The position numbers were made by a program, and so were the translations under genes. A DNA stretch of 64,000 bases. It comes from Paenibacillus dendrobii (GTDB taxonomy: Bacteria > Bacillota > Bacilli > Paenibacillales > Paenibacillaceae). Under the pieces are notes generated by a model. It had not been told where the DNA came from and did no database searches. It saw only the letters and a program-made list of their open reading frames with translations. This document shows, piece after piece, positions 28,113 through 36,682 of the stretch (within the stretch, counting starts at the first letter, position 1; each line of letters begins with the position of its first letter). The DNA lies in the NCBI RefSeq assembly GCF_009807035.1, contig NZ_WUBI01000002.1, positions 620,001 through 684,000 of the forward strand, given 5' to 3'.

Positions 28113-28580
28113 CTAATCCAGCATCTTAAGCACGGCGATTTCGTCGCAGCAAGACTGCTTGCTGCAGTTCACGCAATCGGTCCATACTTTTTCCGGGAAA
28201 ATTTCCTTTTCCACGACGGCAAAGCCGTTCTTAACGAAAAACGAAACTTCGTACGTTAAAGCCATGATTTTGGGAATGCCTTGACGTCTGGCTTCTTCCG
28301 TCAGCTTGTTGACCAGCATGGAGCCGATTCCAAGTCCCTTATGTCCGTCCATAATGCCGAGGGAACGAATCTCAACCAAATCATTGCCCAATCGGCAAAG
28401 CGAACCGCAGCCAATCACGGTTCCGTCGATTTCAGCGACCACGAACTGGTCCAGCTGCTTCTCGAGCACCTTGCGGGACCGTGGTAGCATAATCCCTTTT
28501 TGCGCATATCCATCGATCATTTGATAGAGCGGCTCAACATCCTCCGGGACCGCAATTCTGCATGTGACTACAGCCGGCAT
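28113..28580 (-). CDS. GNAT acetyltransferase, ArgA-like (N-acetylglutamate synthase family)
   Basis: 155 aa. A single GNAT domain with the acetyl-CoA loop HKGLGIGSML. The first stretch (AVPEDVEPLYQMIDGYAQKG, then MLPRS) and the C-terminal VWTDCVNCSKQSCCDEIAVL are characteristic of the short, stand-alone ArgA-type proteins that acetylate glutamate at the first step of arginine synthesis. That activity is inference from family resemblance. The ATG at 28580 follows AGGAGGAG. A candidate ARG box lies about 90 bp upstream, which supports an arginine link. Monocistronic. Confidence 0.8.
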   Translation of the reverse strand: MPAVVTCRIAVPEDVEPLYQMIDGYAQKGIMLPRSRKVLEKQLDQFVVAEIDGTVIGCGSLCRLGNDLVEIRSLGIMDGHKGLGIGSMLVNKLTEEARRQGIPKIMALTYEVSFFVKNGFAVVEKEIFPEKVWTDCVNCSKQSCCDEIAVLKMLD

Positions 28581-28668
28581 TTTACTTCTCCTCCTATGGT
28601 AAGGATGATGCAAAACAGGCGTCTGCCCGGAGCTTTTTTGCGCATCCTCAATACGTGCTGTTTTTTAA

Positions 28669-28686
28669 TATGAATAAATATACAAC
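28669..28686 (-). promoter_or_regulatory. Candidate ARG box (ArgR/AhrC operator)
   Basis: TATGAATAAATATACAAC on the plus strand closely follows the B. subtilis ARG-box pattern (CATGAATAAAAATKCAAK). It lies between hemW and the ArgA-like gene, in the promoter region of the latter, and inside a wider ATACGTG / CACGTAT inverted repeat. Confidence 0.5.
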
Positions 28687-28706
28687 ATCACGTATAGAAG
28701 TTCAAG

Positions 28707-29912
28707 CTATTCTTTTACCGTCAATGACCCGATAAATGTGCCAAACACATCATTTCCAAACAGAAGTCCCTGTTCGCTCAGACGATAGCCTTCGCCCGTT
28801 TTTTCCATCAGTCCGGCATCCAGCATCCGATGCAGCGGCTTGGCAAAAACTTCCTCGATCGCAAGGCCAAACTGTTCTTTAAAATGGCTTTCGGACACAC
28901 CGCTCAGCACGCGCAGACCGACCATCATAAAGTCTTCCATCGCTTCCTCTTTCGGAACGGTGAAGGTCTCTAGCCGAGGTAACCCTTCTTTGGTGGCCTC
29001 CGTATACGGATTAACGCCTTTGATGTTCATATGGCGTTGATGCCCCACATAACCGTGAGCTCCTGCACCCAGTCCGTAATAATCCTCGTTCAGCCAATAA
29101 GCCATGTTATGGCGGCTGTGATATCCCGGCTTGGCAAAGTTGCTGATTTCATACTGCTCGTACCCCGCCTTTTTCATACGGTCCATCAGGAGCAGGTACA
29201 TTTGCAGCTCGTCATCCTCATTCGGAAGCGGCAGCTGATTCTTTTTATACATCGTATGGAAGAGGGTATTCTCTTCTACCTTCAAGCTGTAAATGGAATA
29301 ATGCGGCAGATCAAGCGCCAAAGCCTTATCCACACTCTCCGCGAGCATCTCGACGGTTTGGTTCGGCAGACCGAACATCAGGTCAATCGACATGTTCTCG
29401 AAGCCGGCTTTACGCGCATTTTCCAGGCTCTGGTAGACGTCATCCGTATCATGGATCCGGCCGATGCCCTGAAGCAGCTCATTCTGGAAGGATTGAACAC
29501 CGAAGCTGACGCGATTTACGCCGCCTTCACGCATAACTGACAGTTTTTCCAGATCGGTCGTGCCCGGATTCGCCTCCATCGAGAATTCGATCGAATCGGA
29601 CCAATTAGGAAAATACGTACGTACCGTCTTCAGAAAATATTCCATTTCATCCGGCTTCAGGACTGTCGGCGTTCCTCCGCCAACGAAGATCGTCTTGATT
29701 TCGCCGGGAGGAACCGCCTTAACCGTCCGCTCCATTTCACGCTCGAGGCCTTGCAAATATTCCATCACCGGCTGGTTTTTCAGCACGTACGAGTTGAAAT
29801 CGCAATAAAAGCACTTGTTGGTGCAAAAGGGAATGTGAAGATAGACCGCTTGCGGTTTCCGGCTCCCTTGAGACGCTGCGGCATCCGCGGCATGCGGCTG
29901 AATGATAGTCAT
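28707..29912 (-). CDS. hemW: Radical SAM heme chaperone HemW
   Basis: 401 aa. Radical-SAM CxxxCxxC motif (C30, C34, C37 in PFCTNKCFYC) with the extra cysteine-aspartate that follows in HemW. Then come the SAM-binding GGGTPT and the HemN C-terminal domain. Older annotations call it oxygen-independent coproporphyrinogen oxidase, but HemW proteins are regarded as heme chaperones for respiratory enzymes. The ATG follows GAGGAGGG. It comes after lepA, from which it is separated by a terminator, as in the B. subtilis order lepA-hemN-hrcA. Confidence 0.92.
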   Translation of the reverse strand: MTIIQPHAADAAASQGSRKPQAVYLHIPFCTNKCFYCDFNSYVLKNQPVMEYLQGLEREMERTVKAVPPGEIKTIFVGGGTPTVLKPDEMEYFLKTVRTYFPNWSDSIEFSMEANPGTTDLEKLSVMREGGVNRVSFGVQSFQNELLQGIGRIHDTDDVYQSLENARKAGFENMSIDLMFGLPNQTVEMLAESVDKALALDLPHYSIYSLKVEENTLFHTMYKKNQLPLPNEDDELQMYLLLMDRMKKAGYEQYEISNFAKPGYHSRHNMAYWLNEDYYGLGAGAHGYVGHQRHMNIKGVNPYTEATKEGLPRLETFTVPKEEAMEDFMMVGLRVLSGVSESHFKEQFGLAIEEVFAKPLHRMLDAGLMEKTGEGYRLSEQGLLFGNDVFGTFIGSLTVKE

Positions 29913-29933
29913 GGTTCAATTCCCTCCTCTAAT

Positions 29934-29960
29934 TAAAAATAACCCCACAAAGTGGGGCTG
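29934..29960 (-). terminator. Intrinsic terminator after lepA
   Basis: The stem GCCCCAC tt GTGGGG is followed by TTATTTTTAATT on the minus strand, between lepA and hemW. A second small hairpin, AGCCGC / GCGGCT, lies at 30017-30030. Confidence 0.75.
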
Positions 29961-30047
29961 CTTGCTGTGAAGCTTATTCAGGTACTTTGCGGAAACCCCG
30001 AATACTTATGAGGGAAAGCCGCAAGCGGCTCACCCATATATCGTAAC

Positions 30048-31865
30048 CTAATTGTCGTCGATTTTCAGAACAGCCATGAAAGCTTCCTGCGGCACTTCAA
30101 CACTGCCGACCTGCTTCATGCGCTTCTTGCCTTCCTTCTGCTTCTCCAGCAGCTTCCGTTTACGCGAAATATCGCCGCCGTAACACTTGGCAAGCACGTT
30201 TTTGCGCATCGCCTTGACGGTTTCACGCGCTACAACCTTCGTTCCGACGGAAGCCTGAATCGGCACCTCGAACATTTGGCGCGGAATGAGCTCGCGCAGC
30301 TTCTCGCAAATGATGCGTCCGCGCTGGTAAGCACGGTCCCGGTGGACGATGAACGACAGGGCATCCACCTGCTCGTTGTTCAGCAGAATATCCATTTTGA
30401 CCAGATTCGATTTGCGGTAACCCGAAATTTCATAGTCAAAAGAGGCATAGCCTTTCGTTCCGGACTTCAGCTGGTCAAAGAAATCATAGACGATCTCGGA
30501 CAGCGGAATTTGATACGTAATCGTCACACGGGTGGTGTCCATGTACTCCATATTCACGAATTCGCCGCGTTTGTTCTGACACAGCTCCATGACGGTACCC
30601 ACATAATCATTCGGAACGATAATAGCCGCTTTGACATACGGTTCCTCTACGGATTCGATTTTGCCGACTTCCGGATAGTTGGACGGGTTATCGATCTGAA
30701 TGGTTTCGCCATTGGTCAGTGTGACACGGTAAATAACGCTTGGTGCGGTCGTAATCAGCGGAATGTTGAATTCGCGCTCGATGCGTTCCTGGATGATTTC
30801 CATGTGAAGGAGTCCCAGGAAGCCGCAGCGGAAACCAAAACCCAGCGCACTGGAGGTCTCCGGTTCAAAGCTCAGCGATGCATCGTTCAGTTGCAGCTTT
30901 TCAAGCGCTTCACGCAAATCGTTGTATTCCGAAGTTTCGATCGGATAGAGACCGCAGTATACCATCGGATTAATCTTCCGGTAGCCCGGCAGCGGTTCCA
31001 GGGTCGGTTTCTTCGCATCGGTAACGGTATCCCCGACACGGGTATCCCCGACATGCTTGATGCCGGCTACGATGAAACCAACATCGCCGACCATGAGCTC
31101 GTCTACTATCGTCATCCGCGGTTTGAAGGCACCTACCTCGATAACTTCAAAGGTTTTTTCGGTCGCCATCATTTTGATCTTCGATCCGGCTTTAATGCTT
31201 CCGTTGATGACGCGGACATATACGATTACGCCTTTGTATGGATCATAGTGAGAGTCGAAAATAAGAGCTTTCAGCGGTTCTTCCGATTCACCGGAAGGAG
31301 CCGGTACCTGTTTTACAACCTGCTCGAGAATTTCCTTGATGCCGATGCCTGCCTTCGCCGATGCATGAACCGCTTCACTGGCATCCAGTCCGATCACGTC
31401 TTCGATTTCCTGCTTGACGCGTTCCGGATCAGCGCTTGGCAGGTCAATTTTGTTCAGAACCGGAATAATCTCCAGATTGTTGTCCAGTGCCAAATACACG
31501 TTAGCCAGCGTTTGTGCCTCAATGCCTTGCGCAGCATCTACGACAAGAAGCGCGCCTTCGCATGCCGCAAGGCTTCGCGATACCTCATAGGTAAAGTCGA
31601 CGTGCCCCGGGGTATCGATCAAATTGAGCAGATACTCCTCGCCGTCATCCGCCTTGTATGTAAGATGCACGGCCTGAAGCTTGATGGTAATTCCCCGTTC
31701 GCGTTCCAGATCCATTTGATCCAGTACCTGTTCCTGCATTTCGCGGGAAGTCAAAGCGCCTGTATACTCCAAGATCCGGTCGGCAAGCGTTGATTTACCG
31801 TGGTCTATATGTGCAATGATACAGAAATTTCGAATATTTTTTTGCCTAGCTTGTACGTCTGTCAT
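30048..31865 (-). CDS. lepA: Translation elongation factor 4 (LepA)
   Basis: 605 aa. Ribosomal back-translocase GTPase with G1 [10 protein letters not shown]2 RERGITIK, G3 DTPGHVDF, G4 NKIDLP and the LepA-specific C-terminal domain with [20 protein letters not shown]. It resembles EF-G but lacks domain IV. The ATG has a weak GGGGGTAGGG site. Preceded by the yqxA-like gene, as in B. subtilis. Confidence 0.97.
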   Translation of the reverse strand: MTDVQARQKNIRNFCIIAHIDHGKSTLADRILEYTGALTSREMQEQVLDQMDLERERGITIKLQAVHLTYKADDGEEYLLNLIDTPGHVDFTYEVSRSLAACEGALLVVDAAQGIEAQTLANVYLALDNNLEIIPVLNKIDLPSADPERVKQEIEDVIGLDASEAVHASAKAGIGIKEILEQVVKQVPAPSGESEEPLKALIFDSHYDPYKGVIVYVRVINGSIKAGSKIKMMATEKTFEVIEVGAFKPRMTIVDELMVGDVGFIVAGIKHVGDTRVGDTVTDAKKPTLEPLPGYRKINPMVYCGLYPIETSEYNDLREALEKLQLNDASLSFEPETSSALGFGFRCGFLGLLHMEIIQERIEREFNIPLITTAPSVIYRVTLTNGETIQIDNPSNYPEVGKIESVEEPYVKAAIIVPNDYVGTVMELCQNKRGEFVNMEYMDTTRVTITYQIPLSEIVYDFFDQLKSGTKGYASFDYEISGYRKSNLVKMDILLNNEQVDALSFIVHRDRAYQRGRIICEKLRELIPRQMFEVPIQASVGTKVVARETVKAMRKNVLAKCYGGDISRKRKLLEKQKEGKKRMKQVGSVEVPQEAFMAVLKIDDN

Positions 31866-31948
31866 GCCCTACCCCCAAAACAGCCTGATGTGTCAATCAA
31901 TTCATTATAGCAGTTGAAATAAAGGCGGGCAATCCCACAGGCAAAGGA

Positions 31949-32338
31949 TTAATCGGTGATGGAGTCGAACAGGGAGACAACCATTCGAATTCCCTTTTGC
32001 GACAAGTCCTGCAGCAGACCTGCCGTTTTGTCAGCGAGCACGTCTACGGTAGGCTTATTGGTGTTAGTAGAAAGAATCTCCTCCGGCGTTTGGGAGCCCA
32101 TATCCTTTACTTCGACCTGCTCGGGCTGCTGCTCTTCTACTTTGAACTGGTTCGAGCTCTTACGTGGAACAGGCACCTGGGCCGCAGCGGCTGCTCTCAC
32201 CGATTGTTGATCCGTGTATACCGCATTTTTGCCAGAATCCTGCTGCGTGCCGCCGGAACCGGCAAGCTGCATTCCGATCAGCACGCCAATCCCTGCCCAG
32301 ATGCCCACCATCCAGATCCGTTTGCTCCATTTTGACAT
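31949..32338 (-). CDS. YqxA-like (DUF3679) membrane-anchored protein
   Basis: 129 aa. A short basic N-terminus and one membrane segment (IWMVGIWAGIGVLIGMQLAG) are followed by a hydrophilic tail of low complexity (RAAAAAQVPVPRK, VEEQQPEQVEVKDMG). It lies between spoIIP and lepA, exactly where B. subtilis has yqxA. The family call rests on that position and the membrane anchor more than on strong sequence identity. Function unknown; a link to sporulation is possible from context. Confidence 0.7.
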   Translation of the reverse strand: MSKWSKRIWMVGIWAGIGVLIGMQLAGSGGTQQDSGKNAVYTDQQSVRAAAAAQVPVPRKSSNQFKVEEQQPEQVEVKDMGSQTPEEILSTNTNKPTVDVLADKTAGLLQDLSQKGIRMVVSLFDSITD

Positions 32339-32371
32339 CGCCGGTTCCTCCCTTTTCCCTGTTCCTTTGGA

Positions 32372-33688
32372 TTAACTTTTGGCATCCGCCTTGGCTGCGG
32401 ATACCGACTTGTCCACACTTGCCTTTTCAACCTTCTGATCCTTGTAATACAAATCTGCGATGATCTGGCCCAGCAGTTCTGCCGTCCGCTTCAGTTCCTC
32501 ATTCGTGCTGTCAATTCCGCCAACTTCGATTAAGATACTATTGTCAGATAGGGATTGGTTATACTCACCGTTGCCTTGTGCCGAAGTTTTCCCCCAAATC
32601 CCTCGTGATATTCCCGGATACGATTTTTCCAGCTGTTCATGAATCGCGCTTGCAAAGGCTTCGTTTTTGCGCCAGTTTTTATTTTCATGACCGATGATGA
32701 AGAACACTTGGGCATAACTGGCCCCATTAATCACCGTCGTCGTCTTGGCATGTCTCTGTGAATCACGGTGGATATCGATCAGGTAGTCCAAGCCGCTGTT
32801 CTGAGCCAAGGCCTCTTTTACCGTTTGGCGGGAGTATTTATATGAAAAGTTGTAATTGTAGTCGTTCACCGTCGTAGAGTAGTCTTTCTCCGAATGCACC
32901 GTCCCCACACCTAGCTTTTCCAGCTTTTGAGCCAGGTATTTCCCTACCAGCATGACATTTTGCGAAGGAGATTTGGAACTTGGATTCGAGCTTGTTTTGC
33001 TCAGCAGCGGATTATAGGCTTCCCGCGGGTGGGAATGATAGATCATGACGACTTTTTTGCCAGACGCATTCGCCGGAGGCGTGGGTGTCTGTGTCTGGTC
33101 TTTGGTTCCTTCTGTGGCTGTTCCGGGTTTCCCCGGCTCCTTTTTGCCCCCTGGTTCAGGTTCCTTCACCGGAGTTTTGTCCGGCTCTTTGGGTTGATCG
33201 GTATTCGCCGGCTGTTCGTTCTTCTCATCCGTTTCCGGCGGCAGATGGAAGTCCTCTGGCGGGTCCAAGTTCTCGTTGCCGGCAGCACTCCTCAGCAGCA
33301 CCGGGTCATTTGCCGACATCCCCGGCATTTCCTTGGCAAGCAGGCTCTTCGGGTCCCGCGGATTCACACTTGTAAGCATTTGAAATACGAATGTGGTCAT
33401 TTTTTCACCAGAAAAAGTTGAGGTTCCCTTTTCTTTGTCCAGATGGGGAAGCTCCATGCCCAGCATGTCCATGAAAAACCTGCTCGACAGCGAGCCCGCG
33501 AATCCCTTCATCGAAGAAACGGGAGACGAGTTCAAATTATGCTCCGCCATTCCGCCCAGACCCAGCAGTACGAAAAACAAAAGCGACCCTAACGTCATCA
33601 GCAAAAATGTTCGTCCCATGGACAGCATATGCAGCAGCTTGGCTCTCCATTTGGCGATGTTCCATAGCCTAAACCCATTCCTCTTCAT
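32372..33688 (-). CDS. spoIIP: Stage II sporulation protein P
   Basis: 438 aa. An N-terminal membrane anchor (TFLLMTLGSLLFFVLLGLGG), then a long Pro/Lys/Glu-rich linker, then the SpoIIP amidase/endopeptidase domain with MIYHSHPREAY, LDYLIDIHRDS and ILIEVGG supplying zinc ligands and catalytic residues. It degrades septal peptidoglycan during engulfment, with SpoIID and SpoIIM. The ATG at 33688 follows CAGGAGG; upstream in-frame readings have no ribosome site. It follows gpr after a terminator. Confidence 0.93.
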   Translation of the reverse strand: MKRNGFRLWNIAKWRAKLLHMLSMGRTFLLMTLGSLLFFVLLGLGGMAEHNLNSSPVSSMKGFAGSLSSRFFMDMLGMELPHLDKEKGTSTFSGEKMTTFVFQMLTSVNPRDPKSLLAKEMPGMSANDPVLLRSAAGNENLDPPEDFHLPPETDEKNEQPANTDQPKEPDKTPVKEPEPGGKKEPGKPGTATEGTKDQTQTPTPPANASGKKVVMIYHSHPREAYNPLLSKTSSNPSSKSPSQNVMLVGKYLAQKLEKLGVGTVHSEKDYSTTVNDYNYNFSYKYSRQTVKEALAQNSGLDYLIDIHRDSQRHAKTTTVINGASYAQVFFIIGHENKNWRKNEAFASAIHEQLEKSYPGISRGIWGKTSAQGNGEYNQSLSDNSILIEVGGIDSTNEELKRTAELLGQIIADLYYKDQKVEKASVDKSVSAAKADAKS

Positions 33689-33769
33689 TGTGTTGTCCTC
33701 CTGAACTCTCTTATACTTCAAAACTATGAGCAAAAGAGATTCACTAGAACCAAAAATGATATGTTTGCC

Positions 33770-33802
33770 AAAAAAAGAAGCCCCGCTAGATTCGCAGAGC
33801 TT
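33770..33802 (-). terminator. Intrinsic terminator after gpr
   Basis: AAGCTCTGC / GCGGGGCTT forms a stem with mismatches and a TAGATTC-type loop. It is followed by CTTTTTTT on the minus strand, 39 bp after the gpr stop. Confidence 0.65.
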
Positions 33803-33840
33803 CCCGGAGAGTTTTATAGATTCACTGTTTACCCGTGGTT

Positions 33841-34842
33841 TTAATGTGTGTAAGCCCCCGAATTTCCTGAATCCACGGCATCATGGAGGGAAGCGTTCAG
33901 GCCGCTGGCCACAATGTTGGCGATATCCTCGATGAATTCGTCGATTTCTTTGGGCGTTACGATGAGGTCGTGGCCGAGCGGTTCCAGTACCTCTTTGACA
34001 AGCGCCAGCCGCTCATTTTCAGAAATATCGTCGAGCATCCCCATAATCTCCCGAGTCTGATTCGTTTCCTGGCCGAAATGCTTCTTCATCATTTCCATCA
34101 CGTTATTCACAATGGTCGAAGCGTAGCATACCGTCGGTACGCCAATGGCAATGCACGGCACGCCAAGAACCTCTTTCGTTAGACCTTTCCGTTTATTTCC
34201 GATACCTGATCCGGGATGGATACCGATATCCGCGATTTGAATGGTTGTATTGACCCGCTCCAGCGACCGGGACGCTAGCGCATCAATCGCGATAATCAAA
34301 TCCGGCTTGGTTCGTTCCACGATTCCCTGCACGATTTCACTCGACTCGATCCCCGTAATACCAAGAACGCCCGGCGCAATGGCACTGATCTGGCGGTAAC
34401 CCGGCGCAACCTGGTCCGGCATGAGCTCAAAATATTGGCGCGTAACCAGAACATTCTCCACCACAAGCGGTCCAAGAGAGTCCGGCGTTACATTCCAGTT
34501 GCCCAGACCGACAATCAGAACCGTATCTTTTTTCTGAATGCCGATCAGCGTCAGGAAATCCTCGAATTCTCTCGCGAACGCCTCTGTAACGCGCTCCTGC
34601 AATCCGGTATCTCCATTGCGGAGTCCCGGTACTTCCAGCGTGACATAATGTCCTTTTACGCGGCCGATTGCCTGGGATCCTTCATCATTCAGCACATTCA
34701 AACGGGTTATCTTGATTCCGTCCTTGTCGGAAACCTCTTCATCCACGCCCGGAATCGTCCCGGGATACTGTTTGGCAGCCATCTCCCGGGCATCCACCGC
34801 CAAATCCGTACGTACGGAATACTGCTGTAAATCCAATTCCAT
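33841..34842 (-). CDS. gpr: Germination protease GPR
   Basis: 333 aa. Aspartate-type endoprotease that degrades small acid-soluble spore proteins early in germination. The start MELDLQQYSVRTDLAVDARE is the family N-terminus including the propeptide that is auto-removed. Conserved blocks seen: LIVGLGNWNVTPDSLGP and AIDALASRSLERVNTTIQI. The ATG at 34842 has AAAGGAGG 11 bp upstream. A sigma-G type promoter lies just upstream, fitting forespore expression. Confidence 0.95.
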   Translation of the reverse strand: MELDLQQYSVRTDLAVDAREMAAKQYPGTIPGVDEEVSDKDGIKITRLNVLNDEGSQAIGRVKGHYVTLEVPGLRNGDTGLQERVTEAFAREFEDFLTLIGIQKKDTVLIVGLGNWNVTPDSLGPLVVENVLVTRQYFELMPDQVAPGYRQISAIAPGVLGITGIESSEIVQGIVERTKPDLIIAIDALASRSLERVNTTIQIADIGIHPGSGIGNKRKGLTKEVLGVPCIAIGVPTVCYASTIVNNVMEMMKKHFGQETNQTREIMGMLDDISENERLALVKEVLEPLGHDLIVTPKEIDEFIEDIANIVASGLNASLHDAVDSGNSGAYTH

Positions 34843-34873
34843 GTGAAAACCATCCTCCTTTGCCTTTTCGTTA

Positions 34874-34903
34874 TAGTGTGCGGGAGGATGTCTCTGATTA
34901 TGC
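34874..34903 (-). promoter_or_regulatory. Sigma-G type promoter of gpr
   Basis: Minus-strand GCATA (34903-34899), 18-bp spacer, CACACTA (34880-34874). It differs in one base from the forespore consensus (GMATR-N18-CATNNTA). The start site would fall about 25 bp before the gpr ATG. Confidence 0.7.
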
Positions 34904-34918
34904 AAAGGTGTTTAAGTA

Positions 34919-34947
34919 TTGCTTTTTATGGTACCCCATGCTAAACT
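34919..34947 (+). promoter_or_regulatory. Sigma-A promoter of rpsT
   Basis: TTGCTT (34919-34924), 17-bp spacer, TAAACT (34942-34947), about 57 bp upstream of the rpsT ATG. Divergent from the gpr promoter. Confidence 0.6.
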
Positions 34948-35003
34948 ATTTTAAGTTGTGAATCATTTCGATCTATTCGAATGCCTTACAGGAGGTGAAT
35001 GCA

Positions 35004-35276
35004 ATGCCAAACATTAAATCCGCCGTAAAACGCGTAAAAACGAACGACAAACGCCGTGCGCTTAATGCTTCCCAAAAATCCGCGCTTCGTACAGCTGTTA
35101 AAGCTGCCGACACTGCGCTGGCAAATACTGAAGTTGAAGCTGCAAAAGCTGCAGTTCAAGCCGCTTCTCAAAAGCTGGACAAGGCTGTTAGCAAAGGCCT
35201 CGTACACAAAAACGCAGCGAGCCGCAAGAAATCCCGCTTGGCGAAAAAACTTAACGCTCTGAATGCACAAGCATAA
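35004..35276 (+). CDS. rpsT: 30S ribosomal protein S20
   Basis: 90 aa, lysine/alanine-rich, starting [15 protein letters not shown] as in all S20 proteins. It binds 16S rRNA in the body of the 30S subunit. The ATG follows AGGAGGTG. Transcribed alone on the plus strand, divergent from gpr, with its own promoter and terminator. Confidence 0.97.
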   Translation: MPNIKSAVKRVKTNDKRRALNASQKSALRTAVKAADTALANTEVEAAKAAVQAASQKLDKAVSKGLVHKNAASRKKSRLAKKLNALNAQA

Positions 35277-35305
35277 GATGCGCTATCCATACGATGAAAA
35301 AGAGG

Positions 35306-35341
35306 AGTCCTGAACAGCTGAAAAGCTGGTCAGGACTTTTT
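35306..35341 (+). terminator. Intrinsic terminator of rpsT
   Basis: The stem AGTCCTGA..CAGCT / AGCTG..TCAGGACT is followed by TTTTT, 30 bp past the rpsT stop. Confidence 0.9.
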
Positions 35342-35393
35342 AATTCAGTATCATATCATTCTCCCTACATAACGAGTCAGGAGTTGACGAGCA

Positions 35394-36608
35394 ATGGAAA
35401 TCTGGAAGAAAAACTTATGGGTATTATGGTTCGGTTCTATTATCGTATCTTCAAGCTTCTCCATGGTCATTCCGTTTCTCCCAATCTTCCTCATTCAAAT
35501 TGGCATGACCGAAAACGTTGAAATGTGGTCCGGTATTCTGTTCAGCAGTGCGTTTCTGGCCGGAGCGCTGTCCTCTCCTTTTTGGGGTTCCGTCGGCGAC
35601 AAATACGGCCGCAAGGCCATGATCGTTCGCGCCGGCTTCGTCCTGTGCGTAATCTACCTGCTGACCTCCTTCGTCACAAGTCCCGTACAGCTGCTCATCC
35701 TTCGGATTCTCCAAGGTCTATTGTCCGGCTTTATTCCTGGCGCCATTGCCATCGTCGGCACCAATACGCCGGAACATAAAGTCGGGTATGCATTGTCTAC
35801 CATGTCGACCGCTACAGCTACCGGAAGCATCATGGGGCCGCTTCTCGGGGGCGTGCTGGCCAAACTGTTCGATAATCGTATTGCATTTGCCAGTGCGGGC
35901 GTGCTGTGCTTCCTGGCGACCATGCTGGTCATCTTTTACGTCAAAGAGGAAAAATTCGTGCCAGGCAAGGAACGCGTCTCCGTGTTTAACACCGTCAAGC
36001 TGGCGCTTCATAATAAAATGCTCGTTGTCGTGCTGGTGCTAACCATGTTCACGCAGTTCTCCGTCATGACGATCGAACCGGTTCTTCCGCTGTACATTGT
36101 GCAATTTGGCCATTCGGCTTCCAATGCCTCCATCCTGGCAGGTGTTATATTTTCGCTTGTCGGCATCGCGAGCATCATTTTTGCCCCCCGTTGGGGGAAG
36201 CTGGCCGACAAAATCGGCTTCCAGAAAATTCTGCTGATCGGGCTGTTTGCAGGAGGTATCGGCTCGCTGCTGCAAATTCCTTTTGACAACATATGGGCAT
36301 TCTCGATCGTACGCTTTCTGTATGGCTGCTTCTTCTGCGCGGTGTTCCCGGCTCTCAACGGTCTGATCGTCCGCGTCACCTCAAGCGATTTCCGCGGCAG
36401 GGCATTCAGCCTAAGCCAAACCTCCAATCAACTCGGAGGAATGCTTGGTCCGCTTGCAGGCGGCGCGATCAGCGGCGTTTTCAGCATCCATACCGTATTT
36501 TTGCTTACAGGCATCCTGCTGCTGCTGACAATGGGTCTCGCCTTCTGGTCACAGCGGTTCAGCCGCCAGACCGAAACGCAATCCTCCTCTACAACGCTCC
36601 ATCACTAA
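35394..36608 (+). CDS. MFS transporter, drug:H+ antiporter-like
   Basis: 404 aa, about 12 hydrophobic segments. The loop 2-3 motif A GSVGDKYGRKAMI is present, and the first membrane segment is like that of small multidrug exporters (Blt/NorA/TetA type). It probably exports a toxic compound from the cytoplasm; the substrate is unknown. The ATG follows CAGGAG with 10-bp spacing. It lies between rpsT and the glycoside hydrolase gene, whose own promoter begins 20 bp downstream. Confidence 0.85.
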   Translation: MEIWKKNLWVLWFGSIIVSSSFSMVIPFLPIFLIQIGMTENVEMWSGILFSSAFLAGALSSPFWGSVGDKYGRKAMIVRAGFVLCVIYLLTSFVTSPVQLLILRILQGLLSGFIPGAIAIVGTNTPEHKVGYALSTMSTATATGSIMGPLLGGVLAKLFDNRIAFASAGVLCFLATMLVIFYVKEEKFVPGKERVSVFNTVKLALHNKMLVVVLVLTMFTQFSVMTIEPVLPLYIVQFGHSASNASILAGVIFSLVGIASIIFAPRWGKLADKIGFQKILLIGLFAGGIGSLLQIPFDNIWAFSIVRFLYGCFFCAVFPALNGLIVRVTSSDFRGRAFSLSQTSNQLGGMLGPLAGGAISGVFSIHTVFLLTGILLLLTMGLAFWSQRFSRQTETQSSSTTLHH

Positions 36609-36627
36609 ATGAACTTATTCCCTCCTT

Positions 36628-36659
36628 GTCACATTGGCGTCACAATGAGCCTTTACAGT
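36628..36659 (+). promoter_or_regulatory. Direct-repeat operator and -10 of the glycoside hydrolase gene
   Basis: GTCACA (36628-36633) and GTCACA (36639-36644), an 11-bp-period direct repeat, then 9 bp, then TACAGT (36654-36659). The layout is typical of OmpR/PhoP-class activators that bind across a missing -35. The same layout occurs at 41197-41228. Confidence 0.6.
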
Positions 36660-36682
36660 GTGACTTAAGGAGGGAATTTTAC

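Noticed and set aside
36293..36682. N-terminal extension of the glycoside hydrolase frame
   Set aside because: The first 130 codons overlap the end of the MFS gene in another frame. A strong AAGGAGGG site before the TTG at 36683 and an export segment right after it set the true start.
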